From: Pseudogracilibacillus sp037071985
GTDB lineage: Bacteria; Bacillota; Bacilli; Bacillales; Amphibacillaceae
Reading direction: 5' to 3'
DNA length: 64,000 nucleotides
Assembly (NCBI RefSeq): GCF_037071985.1
Contig: NZ_JAXHDF010000007.1
Coordinates: 124,001-188,000, forward strand
A program made the translations under genes and the position numbers. Position 1 is the stretch's first letter. Each line of letters opens with the position of its first letter. A model generated the notes under the pieces. The model worked only from the letters and a program-made list of their open reading frames with translations, had not been told where the DNA came from and searched no databases. This document shows positions 27,087-35,980 of the stretch, piece by piece.

Positions 27087-28250
27087 TTAAATATGTTCAA
27101 TATCTTTTTTATAAACCTCCTCAAAGTTTCTGAACAAGACCAACTCGCCAATCGTTTGCGCTTTTTCTTCACTCATGTAATCTTTTTCCACCCATGATTG
27201 TAAAACCTCGGTAAAACATTCCTTGAATAATTTTACTCCTAGCCAGTTTGTTTCAGGGATGGTAAACGCGTCAGATCCATACATGACTTTGTTAAATGGA
27301 GCAAATTCAAATACTTGCGAAATGATTCGTTTCACACCATGGCCAGCAAATGGATTTTGCAAAGAGATATCCATGTAAACATTTGGTAATACACTGCATA
27401 TAAATGCGGCTTCTTCCATCCAAGGATACCCGCCATGGACTAAGTGAACTTTTGTATTCATATACTTGTCTTCTCGAAGCATGTTTACTAAAAGACTAGG
27501 GCTTGCTTTATGTAATAATACTTCTCCATCTCCTACCCCTGTATGAATGTGCATTGCTTTGTCTGCTCTTGTACACTCTTCCATTGCAATATGTAGACAA
27601 TAATCTCTTAATGTTTTAACTGTCGCTCTCTTATTTTCTCTAAACGATTCATACTGTATAGATGCTTCCTTTTCATTCATTGGTCCGATTTCTAATCCAC
27701 TTCGGTACGCAATAATCGATTTAAGCCCTAAAACACCTTTTTTTTCTAATGCAGTTCTAAGATCGTTACGATAAGCTTCAACAAATTCGGTGAAGCGGTT
27801 ACATTCATCTCGAAGGTGATCCATTACTGGCTCTATTCGATAAACTTCCCAAGAAGGAAAACCAGTGATTTCTTCAAACACTTTATTTGAAATAGCTGGG
27901 GTCGGATACCCAAAATCGACTAATAGGCCTTCTAATTTTACATTGTTAAACAATTCCTTCGTATAGCTGGAAAAATCCCCAGCATACTCATTTCTCTTTC
28001 TTACCACTGCCTCAATCGTAGGCTCACATGAAAAATATTTTGCAAGTCGCTGAATAGTAATCTGCATATACATATTTAATCCTGAATACATCATTCCTGT
28101 TTTGCTTTTAATTTTTTGATCAAACATTCCTGGCCTCACGGATAAAGATAATTCTTCTAAAAACTCAATCTCCGAGTAAGGCCTTTCATTTGGTAAAAAC
28201 GGGTGACAGTGAACATCAATCGTTCTAACTCTTGTTAAATCTATACTCAT
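27087..28250 (-). CDS. Amidohydrolase related to the FluG N-terminal domain
   Basis: The 387-residue protein is a TIM-barrel metal hydrolase. TIDVHCHPFL at residues 10-19 carries the HxH pair, VHLVHGGYPWMEEA a later metal/base histidine, and NKVMYGSDAF the final Asp. This set is typical of the amidohydrolase 2 family members found fused to or beside GS-type ligases (FluG, gamma-glutamyl amide hydrolases). It is the first gene behind a sigma-54 promoter and heads the operon that includes ligase copy 2, the GATase and the M20 hydrolase. It probably hydrolyses the gamma-glutamyl product or a related amide. Confidence 0.85.
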   Translation of the reverse strand: MSIDLTRVRTIDVHCHPFLPNERPYSEIEFLEELSLSVRPGMFDQKIKSKTGMMYSGLNMYMQITIQRLAKYFSCEPTIEAVVRKRNEYAGDFSSYTKELFNNVKLEGLLVDFGYPTPAISNKVFEEITGFPSWEVYRIEPVMDHLRDECNRFTEFVEAYRNDLRTALEKKGVLGLKSIIAYRSGLEIGPMNEKEASIQYESFRENKRATVKTLRDYCLHIAMEECTRADKAMHIHTGVGDGEVLLHKASPSLLVNMLREDKYMNTKVHLVHGGYPWMEEAAFICSVLPNVYMDISLQNPFAGHGVKRIISQVFEFAPFNKVMYGSDAFTIPETNWLGVKLFKECFTEVLQSWVEKDYMSEEKAQTIGELVLFRNFEEVYKKDIEHI

Positions 28251-28309
28251 CGATAGCCCTCCCTGATGTAAACTCGAATAAACCTAGTTTTTTTCTTACT
28301 AATACATTA

Positions 28310-28326
28310 TGCAAAAAGCATGCCAA
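28310..28326 (-). promoter_or_regulatory. Sigma-54 promoter of the FluG-like/gamma-glutamyl ligase operon
   Basis: On the minus strand the sequence TTGGCATGCTTTTTGCA contains GG and GC exactly 12 bases apart, and matches the TGGCAYR-N4-TTGCA consensus almost fully. It lies about 60 bases before the ATG at 28250, divergent from the gene for a sigma-54 activator. Confidence 0.85.
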
Positions 28327-28389
28327 GTTTTTTTAAAAGCAATCTAGAAGATTTGGTAGATAATTTGCGAACTTTCCCTCTTTACAGAA

Positions 28390-28421
28390 GAAAATATTTT
28401 TTCAGTGAAAAATATTTTTCA
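28390..28421. promoter_or_regulatory. Two tandem palindromic activator sites (enhancer)
   Basis: GAAAATATTTTTTC (28390-28403) and GAAAAATATTTTTC (28407-28420) share the form GAAAA-N4-TTTTC; the second extends to a perfect 16-bp palindrome (28406-28421). Their centres are 17 bases apart. They lie about 100 to 120 bases upstream of the start point expected for the sigma-54 promoter, the usual place for an enhancer-binding activator, and also next to the activator's own promoter. Confidence 0.7.
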
Positions 28422-28440
28422 GAAAAATTTATTTCTTTAA

Positions 28441-28457
28441 ACTATTTATGCTATACT
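28441..28457 (+). promoter_or_regulatory. Promoter of the sigma-54 activator gene (extended -10)
   Basis: TGC-TATACT (28449-28457) is an extended -10 element about 43 bases before the ATG at 28500; no good -35 box is present at the standard distance. The activator sites 28390-28421 lie just upstream, so autoregulation is possible. Confidence 0.45.
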
Positions 28458-28499
28458 TATCAAAAATAAATGGTGATATTTTTTAAGGGGGAGTAATAA

Positions 28500-30254
28500 A
28501 TGACAAATGTGTTGTTGCATCAAGTCTGGGATAATTTTTTCGAAAGCATGATCGTAACGAATCAAGAAGGAGAAATCATCCAAGTAAATAATGCCGCAAA
28601 ACGATTGTTTTCATTAAATACCTCAAAATATAACAATACGTCTATATTCGAATTATTTCCTTATGATTTAAAAGACTATTTCTCTCTTGAAGACAAGTCC
28701 ACAGGGATATCTCTTTCTTTTGGTACAAACGATCTATTGCTAACTATTACACCTCTTCAGACTCATTTTTTATTAGTGTTTAAAAACATGACAAAAAAAC
28801 AAAAAATTAAATATGACCTAGAAAATATGAAGGAACAAATGAAAGTTTATGATGCTATTTTAGATAAATTAGATGAAGGTATTTGTGTCATCAATGAAGA
28901 TAAAAAAATTCTCTTTTACAATAAAAAAATTGGCGAAATTAATTCTCGTGAGCCCGACTTCATTAAAAACAAATTTATATTTGAAGCATTTCCTAACTTA
29001 GAAGAAGAAAATAGCAAACTTCTCAAAACATTGCGCCTAGAAAAACCGTTAAATCATAGAGAAACACATTTCACAGATTCGGGAAAGGAAATGACAATTT
29101 TATCCGAAACATATCCACTTTCGACCGGAAACCGAAAAATAGGCGCCGTTGAAATATTAAAAGATATTACGAAACAAAAACAACTTGAAGAAACAATCCG
29201 TCTGCTAAATAACGATAACGATACGTCCTTTCAACATAAACAGTCTTCTAACAATACTCGTTATTCGTTTAAAGATATAATTTTTACAAGCAGAGAGATG
29301 GGTAGAATAGTAGAACAAGCAAAAAAAATCTCTCGCTTTTCATCCAATGTTCTTGTTGTCGGAGAAACAGGGACAGGAAAAGAATTATTTGCTCAAAGTA
29401 TACATAATGAAAGTCCAAGAAAAAACGAAACGTTTATTGCACAAAATTGTGCAGCAATTCCAGAAAATCTTTTAGAAGGACTGCTTTTTGGAACGACTAC
29501 AGGCAGCTTTACTGGTGCAGTGAATAGAGCAGGTATATTTGAACAAGCTCATAAAGGAACATTATTATTGGATGAGATTAATTCGATTAGCTTGGACCTT
29601 CAGGCGAAATTATTAAGAGTTTTACAGGAAAAAAGGGTGAGAAGATTAGGCTCTGATAAGGAAGTTGATTTTGATGTGCGCGTTATTTCCACTATGAATG
29701 AAGATCCCCTAGAGGCAATCAAAAATGGTAGATTACGAGAAGATTTATATTATCGCATTAGTGTCGTAAATTTAAATATTAAACCGCTACGAAAAAGAAA
29801 GATTGATATTACTGCACTTGTCGAACATTTTATACATAAACACTCCAAAGCACTAGGCATTGATGTAAATGGTGTAGAAGATAATGTGATGGAATTTTTT
29901 CTTAACTTTTCTTGGCCAGGAAACTCACGACAACTTGAGCATACTATCGAAGGGGCTCTAAACTTAATGTATGACGAAAAAAGAATTACATTTGATCACT
30001 TATCAGATTCATTTCAACAACAAATTATCGACGATTACAATCAAAATGAATCTACCCTTGCTCCGACTTCTATCTTTGAATCTCATTTACCTTTAAATGA
30101 ACGATTGGAACTTATAGAAACCAAGTTTATAAAAGAGGCCTTGGAAGAAGCTGATGGTAATATTACAGAAGCTAGTAACATATTAGGCATATCAAGACAG
30201 AATTTAAATTATAAATTAAAGAAATATAATATTGTTCGGAAAAAACCTTCATAA
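28500..30254 (+). CDS. Sigma-54-dependent transcriptional activator with two PAS-like domains
   Basis: The 584-residue protein has PAS-like sensor segments at about 5-95 and 110-235, then an AAA+ domain at about 258-490. It shows Walker A GETGTGKELF, the sigma-54 contact loop as GSFTGA (usual form GAFTGA), and Walker B GTLLLDEI. A Fis-type HTH, NITEASNILGISRQNLNYKL, ends the protein. It is the RocR/BkdR class of Gram-positive activator. GGGGGAG precedes the ATG. It is divergent from a sigma-54 promoter and flanks two palindromic sites, so it very likely drives the amidohydrolase/ligase operon in response to a small ligand sensed by the PAS region. Confidence 0.93.
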   Translation: MTNVLLHQVWDNFFESMIVTNQEGEIIQVNNAAKRLFSLNTSKYNNTSIFELFPYDLKDYFSLEDKSTGISLSFGTNDLLLTITPLQTHFLLVFKNMTKKQKIKYDLENMKEQMKVYDAILDKLDEGICVINEDKKILFYNKKIGEINSREPDFIKNKFIFEAFPNLEEENSKLLKTLRLEKPLNHRETHFTDSGKEMTILSETYPLSTGNRKIGAVEILKDITKQKQLEETIRLLNNDNDTSFQHKQSSNNTRYSFKDIIFTSREMGRIVEQAKKISRFSSNVLVVGETGTGKELFAQSIHNESPRKNETFIAQNCAAIPENLLEGLLFGTTTGSFTGAVNRAGIFEQAHKGTLLLDEINSISLDLQAKLLRVLQEKRVRRLGSDKEVDFDVRVISTMNEDPLEAIKNGRLREDLYYRISVVNLNIKPLRKRKIDITALVEHFIHKHSKALGIDVNGVEDNVMEFFLNFSWPGNSRQLEHTIEGALNLMYDEKRITFDHLSDSFQQQIIDDYNQNESTLAPTSIFESHLPLNERLELIETKFIKEALEEADGNITEASNILGISRQNLNYKLKKYNIVRKKPS

Positions 30255-30393
30255 AATAGAAGGATAGCCTTCCAAGATTAAAGAGTGACAACCATCCACC
30301 CTTTAGCTACGCTTTCACTCTATCATATCTTGATTTATTTACACCTCTTTTACTATAAACTAAACGATTTTTTAAAACTATTTGTATATGGTA

Positions 30394-30436
30394 ACTTAAA
30401 AGTGAGCCACCATAACAATTGAAAACTGAGCCATTT
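30394..30436. repeat. Possible insertion-sequence end with repeated motif
   Basis: AAAGTGAGCCACC and AAACTGAGCCATT occur 26 bases apart just before the transposase fragment. Repeated motifs of this kind resemble the multiple terminal repeats of IS21-type elements, so this may be an old IS end next to a different transposase remnant. Confidence 0.35.
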
Positions 30437-30453
30437 TTTATAGAAAATAACCT

Positions 30454-30998
30454 TAATGCGATATTAGGGGGAGTATCAGGAGTGATCACGTTGAAAGAGA
30501 AACAGACTATCATAAAATTATATTTAGAACTGGCATCCATTCTAACATCATTAAGTATCTCCTTCACCGTAAAGAAAAGGCGGAAGAACGAGAAAAATGG
30601 CTAGCAGAACAAGCTGAAAAAGAGGCTAACAAACCTTTATACGAAAAACCTATCAAAGCCCAACTTGATGTAACTTTATCTAAGCTGCGTGCTGAAGTTC
30701 CTCAAGACGCAAAATGGGGCGTGAAGAAAAACAGCGAAGGTAAAAATGAATTTTGGTTCGGTTACAAAGGTCATCTAGCAGTAGGAACCTCGAGCCAATA
30801 TATTTTACAATCCCTTTTTTCGTTAGGAAATTTAAATGACGGTAAAGCTGCAATTCCGCTTTTGAAGGTAATCGATAATTTACCATTTTCTCATATCCCC
30901 TATCAAACAATGGATGCTGGTTATGATTATGAAGCAATTTATATGCAAGTGTATCAATGAACCAACAATCCGTAATTGCCTATAATAAAAGGAACTGA
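30454..30998 (+). pseudogene. DDE transposase fragment (IS1182/IS4-like)
   Basis: From 30454 the frame reads through KYLLHRKEKAEEREKW, AKWGVKKNSEGKNEFWFGYK, GHLAVGTSSQYIL and MDAGYDYEAIYMQVYQ, the middle of an IS1182/IS4-type transposase with an Asp of the catalytic triad (MDAGYD). A stop at 30958 is bypassed by a one-base shift that continues into NQQSVIAYNKRN before the next stop. The N-terminal third and the C-terminal part are missing, so it is inactive. Confidence 0.75.
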
Positions 30999-31033
30999 TT
31001 TAAGCTCTTTTTTGGCAAAACATTTTAAAGAAA

Positions 31034-31065
31034 AATAAGGGCTAATAGCAGAATTAGCCCTTATT
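31034..31065 (-). terminator. Terminator of the serine hydrolase gene
   Basis: AATAAGGGCTAAT pairs perfectly with ATTAGCCCTTATT (13 bp, 6-base loop) and is followed on the minus strand by TTTCTTT. It starts 6 bases after the stop at 31072. Confidence 0.85.
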
Positions 31066-31071
31066 CACACT

Positions 31072-32097
31072 TTACTTATTTACTATTAAACTTTCTATTT
31101 CCTTAAGCATCTCATAAGCACCTTCTGATTTATTTGAGCAGACAACGATGGTAAGATCTTTATTTGGATAATGTACAGAACGATAATTCACTCCTGGATC
31201 ATATCCCATCTGAATATATTTCACGACACCCTGTTCATTTAACTCCATATACCCACCATAACTGTAAAAGATATCTTCTTCAACATTTTCTTGTGAGGTC
31301 AATAAGATGCTAGTCATTTCTTCTGACAATAGTCTATGATTCATTAACGCTTCCCAAAATACCCCAATATCAGTTGCAGTAACATAGGCACCACCATCAG
31401 GTCCACCTTTTGCAGGCAGAGAAAAAACATTTGATTTCCACGTACCATCTGGTTTTTCCATATATCCAAATGAAACTCTTTCAGGTAGTTCATCCATTGA
31501 AAAATACCCTGAGTCAGTCATGCCAGCGGTTTGAAATATATTTTTTTCGATATAGTCAACGAAATTCATGCCACTGATATGCTCAATAACAAGGCCTAAA
31601 ATAATATAACCAGTATTATTGTATTTAAAAGTACTACCAACTTTGGCTTGCATTTTTTCATACTGAAACATTGGCAAAAAGTCTTTTGCAGAACGAACCC
31701 GATACATTGGCTGGGCTTCCCAAAGCACTTCAAAATCATCTATTTCATCTTCGTCGAAATAGTCTGGAACACCAGATGTATGCGTTAGTAAATGATGAAT
31801 GGTGATTTCTTCATCAAAATATGGAAAATCAATATCTAAGCAGTTGATGATTTTCGTGTCAAATGTGATTTTTCCTTCTTCCACCAACTTACAAATTGCA
31901 ACAGATGTAAAAATCTTGCTACCAGATGCAATTGAGAAGCGAGTGTGTGGTTGATTTTCAATTTTTTCCGAATGGATCGCATAGCCAAAGCTCTCAGAAA
32001 ATATTGTTTGACCACTTTTACGCACAAGGATACTTCCAGAAAATTTAAGTTCCTGTTGTTTATTGGCTAGATTATTCCAACTCATTTGTTTATCCAT
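31072..32097 (-). CDS. Serine hydrolase, class C beta-lactamase/penicillin-binding protein family
   Basis: A 341-residue protein of the beta-lactamase fold without a signal peptide. The catalytic SxxK is SGSK in FSIASGSKIFTSV near residue 60, the second motif is YNNTGY near 155, and the third region lies near KGGPDGGAY. LLTHTSGVPDYF is a family hallmark. Such proteins are esterases, D-aminopeptidases or unassigned hydrolases, not true resistance enzymes in most cases. The start at 32097 has AGGGGGAA upstream; an upstream in-frame start at 32160 is less likely. It stands alone on this strand in a region of plus-strand genes. Confidence 0.87.
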   Translation of the reverse strand: MDKQMSWNNLANKQQELKFSGSILVRKSGQTIFSESFGYAIHSEKIENQPHTRFSIASGSKIFTSVAICKLVEEGKITFDTKIINCLDIDFPYFDEEITIHHLLTHTSGVPDYFDEDEIDDFEVLWEAQPMYRVRSAKDFLPMFQYEKMQAKVGSTFKYNNTGYIILGLVIEHISGMNFVDYIEKNIFQTAGMTDSGYFSMDELPERVSFGYMEKPDGTWKSNVFSLPAKGGPDGGAYVTATDIGVFWEALMNHRLLSEEMTSILLTSQENVEEDIFYSYGGYMELNEQGVVKYIQMGYDPGVNYRSVHYPNKDLTIVVCSNKSEGAYEMLKEIESLIVNK

Positions 32098-32287
32098 TTT
32101 TAATTCCCCCTGAATGTGTTTTTTTGAAAAAATTTTATGCATTTTTTTAAACACATTCAATTAACCTCTTCACATTTGATAACGAATCATTTTGCTCTCC
32201 TCCTTTGCTTTTTTTGAATATAGCATTTAAAATGAATTTTTTCAATAGTTTAACAATAGTTCTTAGCAGGATTGAAAAGTCCTTCTT

Positions 32288-32428
32288 AAACTAACGGCTA
32301 CGTTAATGAAAGAAGGTGATCAGAGTAGGGTCGCCTTTTTCTTTTGAACAAACTTCCAATATTATTTTTGGAATATTATGTTAGTATTATGGTAGAAGTT
32401 ATTAAGCTATCAAGACTGGTTAGTTGAA
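32288..32428 (+). repeat. Terminator-promoter repeat, copy A
   Basis: Best-conserved order of parts: a hairpin AAGGTGATC/GGTCGCCTT (32313-32337) with T-run; an AT-rich link; an extended -10 element TATG-T-TAGTAT (32377-32387); and a short leader ending in GGTTAGTTGAA. It starts the GNAT gene at 32461. The terminator faces the plus strand although the preceding intact gene is on the minus strand. Confidence 0.75.
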
Positions 32429-32460
32429 AAGGATGGTAGGATTACAGGGGGAAAGTTCGA

Positions 32461-32982
32461 TTGAAATATTATGAGAATAATAGCCTTATTATTCGTTCAA
32501 TGATAAGAAGTGATATAGAAAAAATTATGAAAGGATTTGCAGAACAGAATTGGCATAAACCAAATGAATTGTTTGAAGGTTACTATACTTGTCAGCAAAA
32601 AGAAGAACATATAGTAATAGTTGCTGAAGTAAACCATCAAGTTGCGGGATATGTAACACTTTCACCAAGTTCTTCAACCGGACCATTTGCATCTAAAAAT
32701 ATACCTGAGATTGTTGATTTAAACGTGTTCATTAAATTTCAGAAGAACGGTATTGGAAACAAGATGATGGATGTCGCAGAAAAAATTGCAAAAGTGAATA
32801 GTGACTATGTATCACTGGCAGTTGGTTTACATTATGGCTATGGTTCCGCTCAAAGAATGTACGTTAAAAGAGGATATATCCCAGATGGTTCAGGGGTGTG
32901 GTATAAAGGACAACTATTAGAGCAATACGCTCAATGTGCCAATGATGATGATTTAACTCTTTACTTTTTAAAACACATTTAA
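32461..32982 (+). CDS. GNAT-family N-acetyltransferase
   Basis: The 173-residue protein follows the GNAT fold: an N-terminal RSMIRSDIEKI strand-helix, HIVIVAEVNHQVAGYVTL (beta 2-4) and the acetyl-CoA loop region FIKFQKNGIGNKMMD, followed by MYVKRGYIPDGSGVWY. It transfers an acetyl group to an unknown amine. The start is TTG with AGGGGGAAA upstream. It stands alone behind the promoter of repeat copy A. Confidence 0.87.
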   Translation: MKYYENNSLIIRSMIRSDIEKIMKGFAEQNWHKPNELFEGYYTCQQKEEHIVIVAEVNHQVAGYVTLSPSSSTGPFASKNIPEIVDLNVFIKFQKNGIGNKMMDVAEKIAKVNSDYVSLAVGLHYGYGSAQRMYVKRGYIPDGSGVWYKGQLLEQYAQCANDDDLTLYFLKHI

Positions 32983-33114
32983 ACAAAATCCAATTCAACA
33001 AACGGGTGTTTTTATGAAAGAACGATAATCACATATTTTGTAAAAATTATAAAATAAGGGTTATTTGGAAAATAAAATTGAACTTAACTACTTACCGATA
33101 GGAGTAAAATACAT

Positions 33115-33879
33115 TTGGAAACTAAAAAGCAAAGCCTTCTCTTAAGAAAGTTAGTTGTAACCTTTGTTACTACAGTATTTCTTTCGATACTGTTCGCCCT
33201 TGTATTTTTATATGGTGGATTTGAATTTGAATACAATCGTGGGAACCAATTTATCGGTTGGTTCATCGTCTATTTCATGTATATTGGCTTAATTATCTTA
33301 ATTTATGGCAATGTAGTGTCTATAGCAATAGAGTATTTGCAAAGGAAATCGTTTAAGGAGCATGACTGGCTGTATGTTTTAATTCTTGGCATTTTCGGCC
33401 TGGGTAATGGTGTATTGTTTCAAAGTGGAACAGCTGCCATCTACGGAATGATAGCCGCAATAATATATGGAATGTTTGATAAGTGGATATATAAAAGAAA
33501 TAAAATGGGAAAGAAGATAAAACTGTTTTTGATTATACCAATAGCTTCACTTGTATTATGTTGGGGCTATTTAGAATTAACCTCTCCAAATATGCCTCCA
33601 TTTACAAAAGAAGATGCTGTTTCTTTTGCAACTTCTGGTGAAGGATCTGTCACAGACGAATTTCCTAAAACTGTTGGGCAATGGGAAGGAGAAATAGGAG
33701 ACTTTAAAGTTATAAGAGAAACGAGCGTAGAAGAAATTGAGAAAGAAATTTATCTAGTTACCTTTACAGAACATTGGGAGAAAGGTATGGAAACTGGGAC
33801 TTGGAAATTGTCATATGAAGTTGATCGATATAGTGTAAGCCTATCAAATACTGAAGGTGATACGCCGGAATATGACTAG
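33115..33879 (+). CDS. Membrane protein of unknown function
   Basis: A 254-residue protein with five predicted membrane helices within residues 10-160 and a soluble C-terminal domain of about 90 residues starting after LELTSPNMPPFTKEDAV. The C-terminal part, with many acidic residues and GQWEGEIGDFKVIRE, looks like an extracytoplasmic domain. No family was recognised. The start is TTG with AGGAG 9 bases upstream. A terminator follows it at 33966-33997. Confidence 0.7.
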   Translation: METKKQSLLLRKLVVTFVTTVFLSILFALVFLYGGFEFEYNRGNQFIGWFIVYFMYIGLIILIYGNVVSIAIEYLQRKSFKEHDWLYVLILGIFGLGNGVLFQSGTAAIYGMIAAIIYGMFDKWIYKRNKMGKKIKLFLIIPIASLVLCWGYLELTSPNMPPFTKEDAVSFATSGEGSVTDEFPKTVGQWEGEIGDFKVIRETSVEEIEKEIYLVTFTEHWEKGMETGTWKLSYEVDRYSVSLSNTEGDTPEYD

Positions 33880-33965
33880 ATGCAATAAAGTATTTATAAC
33901 TGGTAAATTTCAAGGGTAATCCTGATAGGTGTATTTTTTGTGAACCTTATTACCGAAAATTAGAG

Positions 33966-33997
33966 GCCATTGTTGTTTAAGCTAACGATGGCTTTTT
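33966..33997 (+). terminator. Terminator after the membrane protein gene
   Basis: GCCATTGTT pairs with AACGATGGC (one G-T pair) around a 9-base loop, followed by TTTTTCTT. Confidence 0.75.
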
Positions 33998-34106
33998 CTT
34001 GTTGTGTAAGTCAGGTGAAAATCGGAAGATAATCCATAATGATTCTTTCCATATACACAATAAATGATAAAGAAAATTTGTTAAAATGAATGGAGAGGTG
34101 ACAACA

Positions 34107-35405
34107 ATGACAGATAATGAAGAAAAGAACTGGGGGCGGCTGATAAAATATCATCGTCAGCAACAAGGTTTAAGACAGGATGATGTAGCTTTGGGAATTT
34201 GTACACCTTCTTATTTGAGTCGTATTGAAAATGGTGTCGTGGTTGCCGAACAAACTGTATATGAAATGCTTTTAGAACGTCTAGGAATTGACTTGGAGAA
34301 TGAGGTAGCCAATTTAGAGCTGAAACATTCTACTCTTGAAACAATGTACGTAAAACTATTATCGAATGAAACTCTTACACAAAACGAATTAGCAAGGTTA
34401 GAGTCTTATCAAACGAAGGTTTTTCAACAAGAAGTCGATTTGCTAGCTGGCTTGGTCTATAGTCGGTATTTGTCGTCCATTGATGCCCTAACTGAAGCTA
34501 GAGAACTACTGATGAAAATTGAACCTTTCATCACTTGGCATCAAGATAGGGTAACGCAAATATATATTGCGACTACGACGAATCTTCATTTATCTTTTTT
34601 GGAGTTCGAGGAGATAATCTTAAGAGAAGAACAACAGCATGTCAGCAATTATATGAATACTGCCAATCGTTTTGAACAAGCGAATTATCTTTATCATTTA
34701 GCTTTTGCCCACCATCGCTATTATTCATTCCAGCAAGCTCTATATTACATCAATCGTGCGGCTGAAGCGTTCTCGCATCATTACAAACCTTTATTTCAGT
34801 TGAAGCTTTATTCGATGAAGGGGGTCATTTTGAATGATTTACATAGGTTTCAAGAAGCATTATTGGAATTTGAAGCAGGTCTAGATTTATTGAGAAATGT
34901 TTCAGCTATACAAACTCCAAGGCAATGGAGCTCTCTCTACAACAACCTTGCCTATTGCTATGAGTGCCAGGGTTTATTCAAGGAAGCGATGTCATATTAC
35001 GAGCGAGCAAATAGCTTTGAGGAAGATTTGCATATTGTAATAAATTGGATGAGAGCTACTTATCAACAAGGTGATGAAGAAACATTGAATAAGCTATTTA
35101 CCCACTATCCAAGGGAACGATTTAATGTGCTTCATCATCAATATCAAAGAGATTTGCTAAAATATGCAAGTGATCGAGACAACACGCTAAATAAGTTAAA
35201 AGACATAGAAGAGCTGGTTTTCCCTTATTTCTCAGAGCAAGAGTATTATTCATTAACCTTGTACTATGCACCGTTATGGGCGGCGTTTTATGAAGAACTC
35301 CATGCTTATAAGCGAGCAAGTATTTGCTTCAAACATGCATTTATCGCAAGTGAAAAAGTGCGTCAGCGTATGAGTAGCCAAAAAAGGAGACAGGGGGAAT
35401 CTTAA
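34107..35405 (+). CDS. HTH-TPR transcriptional regulator (RRNPP-like)
   Basis: The N-terminal XRE helix-turn-helix (about residues 8-62; QQGLRQDDVALGICTPSYLS) is followed by about 340 residues of helical repeats that read as tetratricopeptide units, for example NRFEQANYLYHLAFAHHRYY and SSLYNNLAYCYECQGLFKE. This is the layout of RRNPP regulators such as PlcR, which bind a short secreted peptide. The start at 34107 has GGAGAGGTG 8 bases upstream; an ATG at 34086 lies within the promoter and lacks a site. No small peptide gene with a signal sequence is seen directly downstream. Confidence 0.85.
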   Translation: MTDNEEKNWGRLIKYHRQQQGLRQDDVALGICTPSYLSRIENGVVVAEQTVYEMLLERLGIDLENEVANLELKHSTLETMYVKLLSNETLTQNELARLESYQTKVFQQEVDLLAGLVYSRYLSSIDALTEARELLMKIEPFITWHQDRVTQIYIATTTNLHLSFLEFEEIILREEQQHVSNYMNTANRFEQANYLYHLAFAHHRYYSFQQALYYINRAAEAFSHHYKPLFQLKLYSMKGVILNDLHRFQEALLEFEAGLDLLRNVSAIQTPRQWSSLYNNLAYCYECQGLFKEAMSYYERANSFEEDLHIVINWMRATYQQGDEETLNKLFTHYPRERFNVLHHQYQRDLLKYASDRDNTLNKLKDIEELVFPYFSEQEYYSLTLYYAPLWAAFYEELHAYKRASICFKHAFIASEKVRQRMSSQKRRQGES

Positions 35406-35598
35406 TAGAAAAGAGGAAGTTAACAAAGGACATTTGGAGAGATTTATCGAGAAGATGATAACGATAAAGGAGAATTACATTTAGAAGTTAAATAAATGAT
35501 GTAATTAAGGATACTTAAGGTAAAAAACATTTTGATTCAACTATAAGGCAGTGGTGTTTCTGGTGGTTTTTTGAGAAGAAAAATTTGGAGGAGATCTT

Positions 35599-35937
35599 AT
35601 GGATAGAGAATATAATGATTTAATAGGAGATATTTTAGAAGCATCAGGAGAAAAAGATAACTATAACAATAAGGGAAAGGGCAAACCGTTATCTAAAGAG
35701 TATTTAAAAATGGACACATTTCAGCACTTTCAAAAGATAGCAAGAGATGCAGGATATTTACCACCCTGGTTGCAGTTACAAAAAGAAATATCTCAGTTAG
35801 TGCATACTTGCGAAACTGAACAGGACGTAAAAATTATTAATGAGAAAATTAGCAAATACAACAAAATGTGTCCGAGCCAAATGCAAAAAAACCTAATAAG
35901 CCTGAGTGAATTACAAGAAGCAAAAAGAATTTGGTAA
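35599..35937 (+). CDS. DUF1992 (DnaJ-C28-like conserved region) protein
   Basis: This 112-residue protein has the DUF1992 core: LPPWLQLQKEISQLV near residue 55, followed by IINEKISKYNKMCPSQMQK. The family is widespread in bacteria and related to the conserved part of eukaryotic DNAJC28; its function is not known. GGAGGAG precedes the ATG. The 193 bases between it and the HTH-TPR gene hold no clear gene, only a short open tail reading GELHLEVK that lacks a start. Confidence 0.8.
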   Translation: MDREYNDLIGDILEASGEKDNYNNKGKGKPLSKEYLKMDTFQHFQKIARDAGYLPPWLQLQKEISQLVHTCETEQDVKIINEKISKYNKMCPSQMQKNLISLSELQEAKRIW

Positions 35938-35980
35938 TCCTCTCATTAATTTATTTATCTGTTTTGAATAACTCGATATT

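Noticed and set aside
35406..35598. Short open tail reading GELHLEVK as a signal-peptide gene for the HTH-TPR regulator
   Set aside because: It has no start codon in frame and no hydrophobic signal sequence, so it cannot be supported as a peptide gene.
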